This document shows, piece by piece, positions 42,794-51,381 of a stretch of DNA of 64,000 nucleotides. The DNA is from Candidatus Methanoperedentaceae archaeon GB37 (GTDB taxonomy: Archaea > Halobacteriota > Methanosarcinia > Methanosarcinales > EX4572-44): positions 648,258 to 712,257 of the forward strand of contig LR991653.1 in the NCBI GenBank assembly GCA_905171695.1, written 5' to 3'. The translations under genes and the position numbers were made by a program. Below the pieces are notes generated by a model, which worked only from the letters and a program-made list of their open reading frames with translations, made no database searches and had not been told where the DNA came from. How positions within the stretch are numbered: the stretch's first letter is position 1; each line of letters opens with the position of its first letter.

Positions 42794-44188
42794 ATTCTAA
42801 ACCCCATCCTCTCCAGATTCTTTTTTATCTCTTCATCAAGCTTTTTCCCTTCTTCCATCTGCTCCGCTAATTCAGAAGTCAATCTTTTCATCTTCTCTTC
42901 AAATTCTTCATCGTCTTCCTCTTCTTCTGGAATGCCGACATATCTTCCGGGAGTGAGAATGAAATTGTGTTTTTCAACTTCTTCTAATTTTGCGGCTTTG
43001 CAGAATCCTAAAACATCTTTATATTCAATATCATTTTCTCCACGCCAGGAATGGTAGGTTTCGGCAATTTTCTTGATATCTTCATCTGTTAGTTCTCTGT
43101 GTCTTCTGTCAATCATTCTTCCCATGTTTCTGGCGTCAATAAAGAGTATCTCTTCTCTTCTGTCCCTGAATTTATTATCCTTTTTATCACGGGTAACAAA
43201 CCACAAGCAGGCTGGAATGGAGGTATTATAAAACAACTGTGAGGGCAGAGCTACCATGCAATCAACCATATCTGCCAAAATAGTGTTCTTTCTAATTTCT
43301 CCTTCGTTTGAAGTATTAGAACTCATTGAACCGTTTGCTAAGACAAAGCCTGCTGTTCCTGTTGGTGATAAATGATGAATGAAATGCTGAACCCATGCGA
43401 AATTGGCATTGTTTTTTGGGGGCACTCCAAACTTCCATCTTACATCGTCCTGTAAGATCTCTCCGCCCCAGTCAGAATCATTGAATGGAGGATTTGCAAT
43501 AATGAAATCTGCTCTTAAATCCTTAAATTGGTCATCATGAAAAGAATCACCCCACCTAATATTGGCGTCAATGCCTCTGATAGCCATATTCATCTTGCAT
43601 AATCTCCAGGTTGTCTGGTTGCTTTCCTGTCCATATACAGAAATATCTCCTATTTTTCCGCCATGCGCTTCAATAAATTTTTCTGACTGAACAAACATTC
43701 CTCCAGAGCCACAGCACGGATCAAAGATTCTTCCTTTGTATGGTTCTAACATCTCAACCAATAATTTCACAATGGAACGAGGAGTATAGAACTGCCCGCC
43801 TTTCTTGCCCTCAGCAGAAGCAAACTGTCCTAAGAAATATTCATAAACTCTTCCAAGAATGTCTTTGCTCCTGTTTTCTTTCTCTCCCAATCCTATTGTT
43901 CCGATTAAATCAATTAGCTCTCCCAATCGTTGTTTATTTAACCCATGTCTTGCATAATTTTTTGGGAGAACTCCTTTAAACGTTGGGTTCTCTCTCAATA
44001 ATATCCATTGCCTCATCAATCAGTTTTCCAATCTCTGGCTTTTTAGCATTTTTCTCTAAAAAATCCCATCTTGCCTTCTCAGGCACATAAAAAACTCTTC
44101 TGTAAATATATTCATCAATATCTTCTGGATCTGATTCAGGATTATTTTTCATCTCTTCATAAACCTCTATAAACGCGTCAGAGATATA
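42790..44188 (-). pseudogene. hsdM: type I restriction-modification methyltransferase HsdM, truncated and frameshifted
   Basis: The main frame (42790-44019) has the N6-adenine methylase signature: [28 protein letters not shown] (SAM site), NPPFNDSDW (catalytic NPPF), and [10 protein letters not shown]. Another frame upstream (to 44188) continues the N-terminus (YISDAFIEVYEEMKNNPESD...IDEYIYRRVFYVPEKARW). The two meet in a GAGAGAGAA run near 44000, where a one- or two-base slip breaks the gene. The first 40 or so codons are absent beyond 44188. No hsdS or hsdR is present. Confidence 0.82.
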
Positions 44189-44319
44189 TTATATAAGGTT
44201 TTCATTCATGTATATTTCCACTAGAATTTAAAATTGAGAGTTAAATAATAGCTTTATTAGTTACTGGTTGAAGAATTGTGGGACAGCCTCTTATCTTTTT
44301 AAAAGCTTCCGATGGGGCT

Positions 44320-45327
44320 TCAGAGGGAGAGTGGGGGGTGGAGTATTCCTCTCTCTGTGATTATGGCTGTGATGTTCTCGATTGGTGTTGCGTCGAATGC
44401 GGGGTTGTGTACTGGTACGTTGTCTGGTGCGAGTTGGATGTTCTTTATGTATCTGAGCTCGTCTGGGTCTCGCTCTTCGAGCGTTATCTCTTCTTCGTGG
44501 TGGTCTCTGTCTATTGTTGAGGTTGGTGCGGCTACGTAGAATGGTATGTTGTGTTCTTTTGCGAGCACGCTGTGTGTGTAGGTTCCGATCTTGTTGAAGA
44601 CTGCGTCTTTCGTGATTCGGTCTGCTCCGACTATTATCTTGTCGATCTTGCCATGGCGCATGAGGTGTCCTGCTGCGCTCTCTGTGATCAGGGTGACAGG
44701 GATCTTGTCTTGGGTGAGTTCCCATGCGGTGAGTCTGCTTCCTTGGTTCAGTGGTCTTGTCTCGCATGCGACGACTTGTATCTCTTTTCCATTCTTTATC
44801 GCGGAGCGTATTACTCCAAGCGCTGTGCCCCAGTCGACGCATGCCAGTCTTCCTGCGTTGCAGTGTGTCAGAACTCTGTCTCCGTTCTGGAGGAGTGTTG
44901 CGCCGTGCTCGCCAATCTTTTTGTTGGTTCTGATGTCCTCGTCTGCAATCTTCTCTGCTTCTTCGAGGGCGGTCTCTGCAATCTCTTCTTTTGTTCTACT
45001 TTTTTCTCGTATGGCTCTCATCACTCGGTTGATTGCCCATGAGAGGTTTATTGCGGTTGGACGTGTGTTATTGATCTTCTTTGCTGCGGATTCCACTTCT
45101 TGCAGTACTTCTTCTGGCGTTTCTGATCTGCTTGTGTGTGCTGCAAGTGCTATTCCGTATCCGCCAGCTACGCCGATTGCGGGGGCGCCTCGCACCTTGA
45201 GTGTTCTTATGGCATGGCAGAGTGATTCGATGGTGGTGCACTCGATTCTCCTGTACTCTTGGGGTAGAAGTGTCTGATCCACCATCTGGATCGTCTTTTT
45301 TTCGCTGTTCCATTCGATCGTTCGCAT
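44320..45327 (-). CDS. mtnA: S-methyl-5-thioribose-1-phosphate isomerase family (MtnA/aIF2B-like)
   Basis: A 335-residue sugar-phosphate isomerase. KVRGAPAIGVAGGYG near residue 45, LTHCNAGRLACVDWGTALGV with the catalytic Cys (about 157) and VGADRITKDAVFNKIGTY with the catalytic Asp (about 237) match MtnA. The role is probably methylthioribose or 5-deoxyribose salvage from SAM by-products such as those of radical SAM enzymes. The ATG at 45327 lies two bases after the atwA stop; the longer frame to 45423 lies inside atwA and is discounted. Confidence 0.9.
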   Translation of the reverse strand: MRTIEWNSEKKTIQMVDQTLLPQEYRRIECTTIESLCHAIRTLKVRGAPAIGVAGGYGIALAAHTSRSETPEEVLQEVESAAKKINNTRPTAINLSWAINRVMRAIREKSRTKEEIAETALEEAEKIADEDIRTNKKIGEHGATLLQNGDRVLTHCNAGRLACVDWGTALGVIRSAIKNGKEIQVVACETRPLNQGSRLTAWELTQDKIPVTLITESAAGHLMRHGKIDKIIVGADRITKDAVFNKIGTYTHSVLAKEHNIPFYVAAPTSTIDRDHHEEEITLEERDPDELRYIKNIQLAPDNVPVHNPAFDATPIENITAIITERGILHPPLSL

Positions 45328-45329
45328 GG

Positions 45330-47069
45330 TTATGCGCTTTCGATCTCTCTCTCTTCTGGGATTGCTTCTCTCTCTCGCATGCGTTCCAGGAATACGTTGC
45401 AGACCTCTTTTGGCTCTCCCCATCTGGTGATGCCTGCTTCTATGAATACTGCTTCGTGACTTATCTCTTCGACTGCGTCGAGCTGGTGGCTTACAACTAT
45501 GATGGTGGTTTTGAACTTCTTGTTCAGGTTTTTGATCGAGTTTAATACGGTTCTGAGGGATATTGGGTCGAGGTCTCCGAATGGTTCGTCGAGGAGGAGT
45601 ATCTCTGGCTTGCTTACCATGTGGAGCGCTATGGAGACTCTCACCTCTTCGCCACAGCTCAACTCGTAGGTGTGACGGTCCAGTATCTCCTCTGGTAGGT
45701 CTAAGGCGTTCAGAACGGGTTTTGCTATCTTCCTTGTCTCGCTCTCTGGGAATCTGGGGAATATCTCATAGAGGATATCCGGGCTTAACCCCATCTTCTT
45801 CAGGAGTGCTTTTGCTTCATCTTCTGGAAGATCTGCGAGCCTGTAGAGTATATCCATCTTCAGGTCTGTGATGCCGAGTTCTTCTGCCCGTTCAAGTGCT
45901 CTTTCAACTGTTTCAATGCTCTTCAGACCCAGTCTATAGGAGAACTGGTCAACCACTGTTTCGTTGTGCATCAGTCCAAATTCCTGGTGCATGACCTCTA
46001 TTTTCTGGCGTGCTATTATCGACTTGCGGCCGTATTTGGCGATATCAACGAACTCGCCACCGACGTTGACGAGTACCTCGCCCTGATCTGGTCTCTCGAT
46101 CCCGCTGAGGAGTCGTATGAGGACCGTCTTACCTTTTGCAGTGGGTCCGATCATTCCCATTATCACGCCTCTCGGGATTGCAAGGTTGATGTTCTTCATC
46201 TCGATTGTCTGTATTAGTTTGTTGCTTGTGTAGAGTCTGTACTTCTTCCAGACGTTCTTGAGTCGCAGTATCTTCTCCCTCCCAGGGGTCACGGGTTCGA
46301 GTGGCACTGGTTCTGCGATCTGCTGGGTGAAGTGTTTGAGAACCTTGGATGTCTGCCCTTCGTGAGTGAGCCTCCCCTTTTCAAGCATTATCAGTCTATC
46401 TGCAAGGTATTCATGCACCTCTGGCATGTGTGATACCAGTATGATGGTCAGGTTGAGTTTCTCGTGGACCCTCTTTATCGTCTCCAGGATATCTCTCCGT
46501 GTTATTGGGTCTGACATCGTGGCTGGCTCGTCGAGCAATAATACTCTGGGTTTGAATGCAAGCTGCCGTGCGAGGAGGACACGCTGCTTCTCACCACCAC
46601 TCAAAATATTATAATAATAATTATATTTTTCTTTCAGTCCAACAAGCTCCACAATCTCCATCGCCTCAGCCTTAACCTCCTCAAAATCGGCTGGATGCTC
46701 AGGCAGATCCTCCAGACCCGTCCTCGCAGAACAGACCTTCCGCATCACATTATGCAGAATCGACTGCCCCCAAAGCGCAAAAGAACGCTGCAGATGGATA
46801 GCAGTCTTCCTCTGCACCTTAGAAAACTCTTCACGCGAAGACTCAGGCGTCAACACAACACCGTCAACCACAACCCGACCAGCATCAAAACATTCCACAC
46901 CACGCAATATCCGAAGCAGAGTCGACTTACCAGCCCCACTCTTACCGATCACCCCAAGCACCTCGCCCTCATCCACCGTAAACGAGACATCCTCCAGACC
47001 AACAACCACCCCAGCGCCCCGCTCCAACTCATACTTCTTGGTCAAACCATCAACATCAACGATTCCCAT
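45330..47069 (-). CDS. atwA: methyl-coenzyme M reductase activation component A2
   Basis: Soluble twin ABC ATPase that energises reductive activation of MCR. The 579-residue protein has two nucleotide-binding domains: Walker A GKSGAGKSTLL (about 42) with LSGGEKQRVLLARQ and LLLDEPA, and a second variant loop GPTAKGKTVLI (about 312) with ELSCGEEVRVSIAL and LLLDEPFGDLDP. A long insert sits in the second domain (about 365-465). It has no membrane segments. Followed at two bases by mtnA. Confidence 0.94.
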   Translation of the reverse strand: MGIVDVDGLTKKYELERGAGVVVGLEDVSFTVDEGEVLGVIGKSGAGKSTLLRILRGVECFDAGRVVVDGVVLTPESSREEFSKVQRKTAIHLQRSFALWGQSILHNVMRKVCSARTGLEDLPEHPADFEEVKAEAMEIVELVGLKEKYNYYYNILSGGEKQRVLLARQLAFKPRVLLLDEPATMSDPITRRDILETIKRVHEKLNLTIILVSHMPEVHEYLADRLIMLEKGRLTHEGQTSKVLKHFTQQIAEPVPLEPVTPGREKILRLKNVWKKYRLYTSNKLIQTIEMKNINLAIPRGVIMGMIGPTAKGKTVLIRLLSGIERPDQGEVLVNVGGEFVDIAKYGRKSIIARQKIEVMHQEFGLMHNETVVDQFSYRLGLKSIETVERALERAEELGITDLKMDILYRLADLPEDEAKALLKKMGLSPDILYEIFPRFPESETRKIAKPVLNALDLPEEILDRHTYELSCGEEVRVSIALHMVSKPEILLLDEPFGDLDPISLRTVLNSIKNLNKKFKTTIIVVSHQLDAVEEISHEAVFIEAGITRWGEPKEVCNVFLERMREREAIPEEREIESA

Positions 47070-47144
47070 AACTACAACCTCTCTCGACTGATAAGAAACG
47101 ATTGGTTGATTGATATTCTATAAAAACGTTGTGGTTGCTTTGCT

Positions 47145-47704
47145 GGACGTGTCCACTTAACATAGACGCCACCTCAACCGATTATAATAAAGCATAAAGA
47201 GCTTACAGAACAAATTCCAGTTTTTAACAGGATTAAAAGAGCTAATTGAGCAGAAGAATATATTTGTTCTCTGTTTTAGTGTTGCATGAAATCTTTTGGG
47301 TGGGAAAGAACTGATCGCTCAAATTCCAGATCCAGGATTTTCAGCGCATCTATAAGCGAAGGGAGCTTAATAGACATAATACGCCTTTTTATCTTGCTTT
47401 AACAACTCTTTCGTCCAATGCAATGCTATCGAGCATCTTCTCTTCTTCTCCGATACAGCAGGCAATTTCTCTTCAAACATTCCCTCTTTCCAAAGAGAGG
47501 TTTTAGATACTGGATGAAGCCAGAGAGAGAACTCTAGCAGTCCTCCTCACAGAAGACATCTGAATACAGGTCGCAATACCAAGAACCTTAACCTCAAAAG
47601 GCACCTTATTCCTCTCAAACACCCTCAACTCTTCAACAATCTCCCTTACCTTCAGCATAAATAAAAAATAGTCTCTTGTATTTATAATCTTATGTGGACG
47701 GGTC
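47145..47704 (-). mobile_element. decayed DDE transposon, relic B
   Basis: Same element as relic A in the opposite orientation: left end GACCCGTCCACATA ends at 47704 and right end GGACGTGTCCACTTAA begins at 47145. It keeps MLKVREIVEELRVFERNKVPFEVKVLGIATCIQMSS and ALDE then VVKAR-like pieces, but has lost more of the catalytic middle than relic A. It lacks the hairpin pair of relic A. Confidence 0.8.
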
Positions 47705-47880
47705 TTCTCTTGATAACATTAGGAAAGCCACAGAACTTGCAAACAACAGGCACTGCTTCCTTTATCTCCTGCTTCTCTAACTTCTGCTTTAAAGCTATCC
47801 AAAATCTTACTGCATAGATGTGCTTGCATACAACTTTCCTGTATTTGTGATCTGGGCAACTGCAACGCCACTCTCCATTT
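47705..47880 (-). pseudogene. SWIM zinc-finger transposase N-terminal fragment
   Basis: On the minus strand one frame reads NGEWRCSCPDHKYRKVVCKH then IYAVRFWIALKQKLEKQE and VVCKFCGFPNVIKRR. This is a SWIM zinc finger (CxC...CxH) followed by a CxxC ribbon, the N-terminal layout of some archaeal transposases. It is cut on one side by relic B and on the other by the recombinase gene. It could instead be the original N-terminal part of the transposase family in relic B. Confidence 0.55.
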
Positions 47881-48485
47881 CTGTTTATAAGATTGGGAGA
47901 CCAAAGAAAGACAAGAAGCTGCCAGTTGTTTTGAGTCAGGAGGAAGTTTTAAAGATTTTATCTTCCGTTACAAATCTTAAACACAGGCTGATTTTGATGC
48001 TCATCTATTCTGCTGGCTTGAGGGTTGGAGAAGTTGTAAAGCTAAGGGTCGAGGATATAGATGTTGAAAGAGGGATGATCAGAATAAGGGGTGGAAAGGG
48101 CAGGAAAGATCGCTACACAATTCTCTCTGAAGCAGCATTAAACACGTTTAAAGAATACGTTGATAGATATAAGCCAGAAAAGCCAGAAAAGCGGCTGTTT
48201 CCGGGACAGAGAAAAGATAGACATATAACAACAAGGACTCTGCAGAAGCTATTTGATAATACACGTAGAAAAGTAGGGATAAGGAAAAAGGCCACGGTTC
48301 ATTCCTTGAGGCATTCATTTGCCACCCATCCGCTCGAAAGTGGAGTTGATCTGAGATACATTCAGGAGTTGCCTGGTCACAAAAGTTCAAAAACAACAGA
48401 GATTTATACTCACGTTGCAATGAAAGATTTAAGAAAAATAAGAAGTCCGCTAGATATGTTGGTTAAAGGTGAAAAAGATGGATGA
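47820..48485 (+). CDS. tyrosine recombinase catalytic domain, N-terminus lost
   Basis: From about residue 25 (GRPKKDKKLPVVLSQEEVLKIL) this is an XerA/XerC-type catalytic domain with the full set R (SAGLRVGEV), K (GGKGRKDR), HxxR (HSLRHSFATH), H (PGHKSSKTT) and Y (EIYTHVAM). The core-binding N-terminal domain is missing; the first 22 or so codons are antisense to a transposase fragment. Two normally conserved Leu are Pro (ATHPLESG, ELPGHKS), which suggests decay. The extra insert typical of integron integrases is absent. Confidence 0.75.
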   Translation: MLAYNFPVFVIWATATPLSISVYKIGRPKKDKKLPVVLSQEEVLKILSSVTNLKHRLILMLIYSAGLRVGEVVKLRVEDIDVERGMIRIRGGKGRKDRYTILSEAALNTFKEYVDRYKPEKPEKRLFPGQRKDRHITTRTLQKLFDNTRRKVGIRKKATVHSLRHSFATHPLESGVDLRYIQELPGHKSSKTTEIYTHVAMKDLRKIRSPLDMLVKGEKDG

Positions 48486-48486
48486 G

Positions 48487-48525
48487 TTCGTATACCAAAA
48501 TTAAAGATAGCATAAACTTCGTATA
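48487..48525. repeat. direct repeat TTCGTATA flanking 23 bases
   Basis: TTCGTATA occurs at 48487-48494 and 48518-48525, just after the recombinase stop and 43 bases before the left edge of the cassette. Short direct repeats near an integrase gene can be its binding sites. Two copies are little evidence. Confidence 0.3.
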
Positions 48526-48568
48526 TCCTTCCAAAACCGAACAAAAAGCGAATTTCATATATACTAAG

Positions 48569-49033
48569 TTAGGCGAAATGCTTAATCACGGGAAACAAAA
48601 AATAAAGAAGGTGATAAAATGGAAGTATGGACAGCGTTAGGATATGTATTTTTAGGTGGTGTTTTAGGTGCTGTGGGGCAAGGAATAAGAGTGATTGTAG
48701 GAATAAAAAAGAACATAGACGAAGCTAGTGCTAAAAAGTGGGAAGACTGGTTTGAGACGAAACAGTTGGGGATAAGTTTTGTTATAGCCCTTGCATTAGG
48801 AGGAATTGCCGGAGTCCTGGGGCCATAGAGCTTTTAGGAACAAAGATAACTAAAGAATTCATGATAACATTAATCGCAGTAGGATATGCTGGGACGGATT
48901 TCATAGAAGGATTTATGAAAAGACGCATACCCAAATAACATCTGCACTATCGCCTAACAGAGCGTATCTGGCTCCGTGCCCTCGGCACTCTGCCCAAATC
49001 CTGCTTCGCAGGACTTCAGATACGCTCGGAACG
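48569..49033 (+). mobile_element. single integron-type gene cassette
   Basis: The unit begins within GTTAGGC (48568-48574) and ends in an attC-like site whose final GTTAAGT is at 49033-49039. Both fit GTTRRRY, cut after the G. The site's own inner repeat GCCTAAC (48952) is the exact complement of the left-boundary GTTAGGC, as expected if the cassette once closed into a circle through them. It carries one gene in the usual direction, starting 50 bases in. No integron integrase is seen beside it. Confidence 0.7.
48619..48938 (+). pseudogene. cassette gene: small membrane protein, holin-like, one frameshift
   Basis: First frame (48619-48828): MEVWTALGYVFLGGVLGAVGQGIRV, a hydrophobic helix, then a polar stretch (AKKWEDWFETKQLG) and a second helix (ISFVIALALGGIAGVLG). 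The reading continues in another frame as IELLGTKITKEF then MITLIAVGYAGTDFIEGFMKRRIPK, ending at 48938. One more G in the GGGG run at 48818-48821 would join both into about 106 residues. Three membrane helices and a basic tail resemble phage holins, but no family is assigned. Confidence 0.6.
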
Positions 49034-49039
49034 TTAAGT
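48952..49039 (+). other. attC-like recombination site
   Basis: GCCTAAC (RYYYAAC, 48952) and GTTAAGT (GTTRRRY, 49033) bound an imperfect inverted repeat with arms GAGCGTATCTG and CAGATACGCTC. Between the arms are two small hairpins, GTGCC/GGCAC and TCCTGC/GCAGGA. The 88-base length is in the attC range. The arrangement is that of the 59-base elements of bacterial integrons. Confidence 0.72.
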
Positions 49040-49197
49040 GAGACATTTTGTTCTATTTCAAGATTGATTTAGAGTTACCACTACGTCTGCAACACCACAA
49101 ATGCAACACCTAGAGAATCAACAGAACCGATCGGCACAAGGTTTATCACCTGTATAGTTACATCCTATCTCTTTCACCCGTTGGTGAGGTGTGCTGC

Positions 49198-50478
49198 TTG
49201 TCTGATGAGCTTGGTCTCTCTGAGTTATTTGAGATCACCCTCGATATCGGTGGTCGTCCTGGTGTGGACTGTAGGGGTTTTTGTAGGTACTGCTACTTCA
49301 GGGGCGCAAGAGAGAATCCTGTGCCTGGGTGCAGGTACTGTTCAGAGGGGCGTGTTGGTTGTGAGAAGTGCCGCTGTGAGATTCTTGAGAAGCATGACGG
49401 ATATAAAGATCCCACTCTCCTTCAGCACCACGCAAGAGCGAGGATTGCTGAGGAGCGTTTCATATACCCAGGTCGCAGTTATGCGATCAACATCAGCGGG
49501 GGAGGGGATGCTGGTTGCTATCCTGATCTCCTGAAGCTTGTCCGATCGATCGGGGGTGTGGTCCCGATCCACCTTGGGTATGTGAGCGGCAAGGGCTTGA
49601 CGCCGCAGCTTGCAAGAGAGCTTGTTGAGGCAGGTGTTCGGATCGTTACGTTCACGGTATTCTCGACCGATCCATCGCTGCGAGGAGAGTGGTTGAACGA
49701 TCCTAACCCTGAGCTCTCTTTGGAGTCGCTGCGCACGTTTGCTGGCATCTGTGAGACGTATGCTGCCGCTGTGGTGATACCGGGTGTAAACGTTGAAGAT
49801 ATATTCGAGACTGCTCGGGTGCTTGAATCATGGGGCGTTAAAGGCCTTACGTTGATGCGTTTTGGAAACTCTGAAGAGAACGGGATTATACTTGGAAATG
49901 ATCCGATTATAGAGGGTATCACTCCTCAGAGTGTTGAGGAGTTCAGAGATCTTGTGTTTGCCGTTGACAGTGCCGTTCCAGGGATGAGGGTTGTTGGAAC
50001 ACCGTTCTCTGACCCTCTCACCGGCGCGCCGTTCGCACTTGCGACTCTCTCAGAGGACGAGTTTCCATCCTTCCCTCCTATTCGCTCTGAAGCCACGATA
50101 CTCTCAGGAAGTCTCGCAGCCCCCTTGATAGAGAGGATACTTCAGAGGATTGATGGGTCTTGGCACGTGAACGTGATCGGTCTAGGAAAGGAGATCGGTG
50201 ATCTTATCACGCACCGCGATCTTGAGCGCCTGCCACTCGACTCTGTGAAGGAGACCGTGATCGCTCCAGGGAATGCGCTCATCCACAACAATATTGCAAG
50301 AGATCTGCTCTCGCGGGATGGTGTGAAGCGTTATCTGATCCGTGGACCGAATCGGCTCACCGCGGACTGCGAGACAAGTATCAGGATGAGTCGCGAGAGC
50401 GTGATAAGACTTGAGATTGAGGGTTTCACAGAGTTGATCCGCCTGATCAACGCACTCGGCTTACCCCCACACGATTGA
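49198..50478 (+). CDS. mmp10: Mmp10, McrA arginine C-methyltransferase (radical SAM)
   Basis: Cobalamin- and SAM-dependent enzyme that methylates an arginine in the MCR alpha subunit. The approximately 426-residue protein has GVDCRGFCRYCYFRG with the radical SAM CxxxCxxC, a following Cys-rich segment (CRYCSEGRVGCEKCRC), SGGGDAGCYP and a C-terminal domain with TVIAPGNALIHNN and GPNRLTADCE. TTG at 49198 has GGTGAGGT seven bases upstream; the GTG at 49189 lies within that site. Its 3' end overlaps mmp7 tail to tail by 18 bases. Confidence 0.9.
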   Translation: MSDELGLSELFEITLDIGGRPGVDCRGFCRYCYFRGARENPVPGCRYCSEGRVGCEKCRCEILEKHDGYKDPTLLQHHARARIAEERFIYPGRSYAINISGGGDAGCYPDLLKLVRSIGGVVPIHLGYVSGKGLTPQLARELVEAGVRIVTFTVFSTDPSLRGEWLNDPNPELSLESLRTFAGICETYAAAVVIPGVNVEDIFETARVLESWGVKGLTLMRFGNSEENGIILGNDPIIEGITPQSVEEFRDLVFAVDSAVPGMRVVGTPFSDPLTGAPFALATLSEDEFPSFPPIRSEATILSGSLAAPLIERILQRIDGSWHVNVIGLGKEIGDLITHRDLERLPLDSVKETVIAPGNALIHNNIARDLLSRDGVKRYLIRGPNRLTADCETSIRMSRESVIRLEIEGFTELIRLINALGLPPHD

Positions 50479-51381
50479 GCCTGGCGCCGACTCTCTATGG
50501 ATCTTAACAAGTATCTCGTTATCGATTGAGGGCGTTACATCTGCCACATCGCCGATCGTCTTCCCTTCAACAAGCTCGATATCCATAATATCCTTTGCAA
50601 AGCGTTCATATGGTAGTTTGACGCGCACACCATCGGACTTCAGCGTAACTGGAAACGGTGCAATACACGTCTCAAGATCCCCAACCTCTCCTTCAATCAC
50701 ACGTTTCAAGTAGATCGGTGGCAGGACTGGTGGATCGTCTTCAAGCTCGCTCTTAAGTCTCTCCGCGGTCTCAAGCACCGCGTCCATCACCCGTTTCAGC
50801 CGAGCCTTCTCATCGCCCTTCTTGAAGCTCATGAGCATGCGGCTCAGACCACTCACATAGGTGATATTCGAACTCTCCACTTCAAGCTCTGGATAAGCCG
50901 TAACCACGATCGGAATCTTGAGTTTCTCTATCATCTTGAGCTTGTACTCCCTGACACAGTGCTCGAAGCAACCGAACATGAAGATGGCAATATCATGCTC
51001 CTCTATGGTGCGACGTTCCATCTCGCTCATCTGTGAGATCGTCAAGCCAACACCACGCCCCAAAACAAGAGAGTTCACCTTGGCACCAGCCTCTCTCAGA
51101 CCTTCGATGAGATTGCAGTGCGGAACAGGAGCATGGTGGCGAGCATACGAAGGCGAGACCATTATAATCTCCATGCCTGTAAGCGGTGCAGGCATAAGCT
51201 CACCGAGCACGGTCTTGATCATCTCCTCCACCTTTGAAACCTCCTCCTTTGGCACTGCAAAGATCATGATAACCTCTGTCGTTGCCATATCAACTGAGAC
51301 GATGAAACCACCCACATCCTCGATGAGATCTGCCACCCAATCGTACCTGTAGGGCGCACCCCGAAAGATCATGAACTCCAT
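50461..51381 (-). CDS. mmp7: methanogenesis marker protein 7
   Basis: A 306-residue protein found only in MCR archaea; with Mmp17, Mmp3 and McrC it has been linked to the A3 component that activates MCR with A2. The N-terminal FRGAPYRYDWVADLIEDVGGFI and the central IAIFMFGCFEHCVREYK, with two conserved Cys, are recognisable. Its start lies within the end of mmp17 (13-base overlap), so the two are translated together. Confidence 0.87.
   Translation of the reverse strand: MEFMIFRGAPYRYDWVADLIEDVGGFIVSVDMATTEVIMIFAVPKEEVSKVEEMIKTVLGELMPAPLTGMEIIMVSPSYARHHAPVPHCNLIEGLREAGAKVNSLVLGRGVGLTISQMSEMERRTIEEHDIAIFMFGCFEHCVREYKLKMIEKLKIPIVVTAYPELEVESSNITYVSGLSRMLMSFKKGDEKARLKRVMDAVLETAERLKSELEDDPPVLPPIYLKRVIEGEVGDLETCIAPFPVTLKSDGVRVKLPYERFAKDIMDIELVEGKTIGDVADVTPSIDNEILVKIHRESAPGSIVWG

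Noticed and set aside
44291-44842. Minus-strand 183-codon Arg/His-rich frame
   Set aside because: It is a shifted frame of mtnA; such compositions are typical of out-of-frame reading here.
47820-48485. Integron integrase IntI next to the attC-like site
   Set aside because: The catalytic domain lacks the extra IntI-specific segment between the Lys and HxxR motifs and resembles XerA/XerC; the N-terminus is also missing.
48952-49039. Simple transcription terminator for the cassette gene
   Set aside because: It has branched inverted repeats with GTTRRRY/RYYYAAC ends and no T run, so an attC site explains it better.
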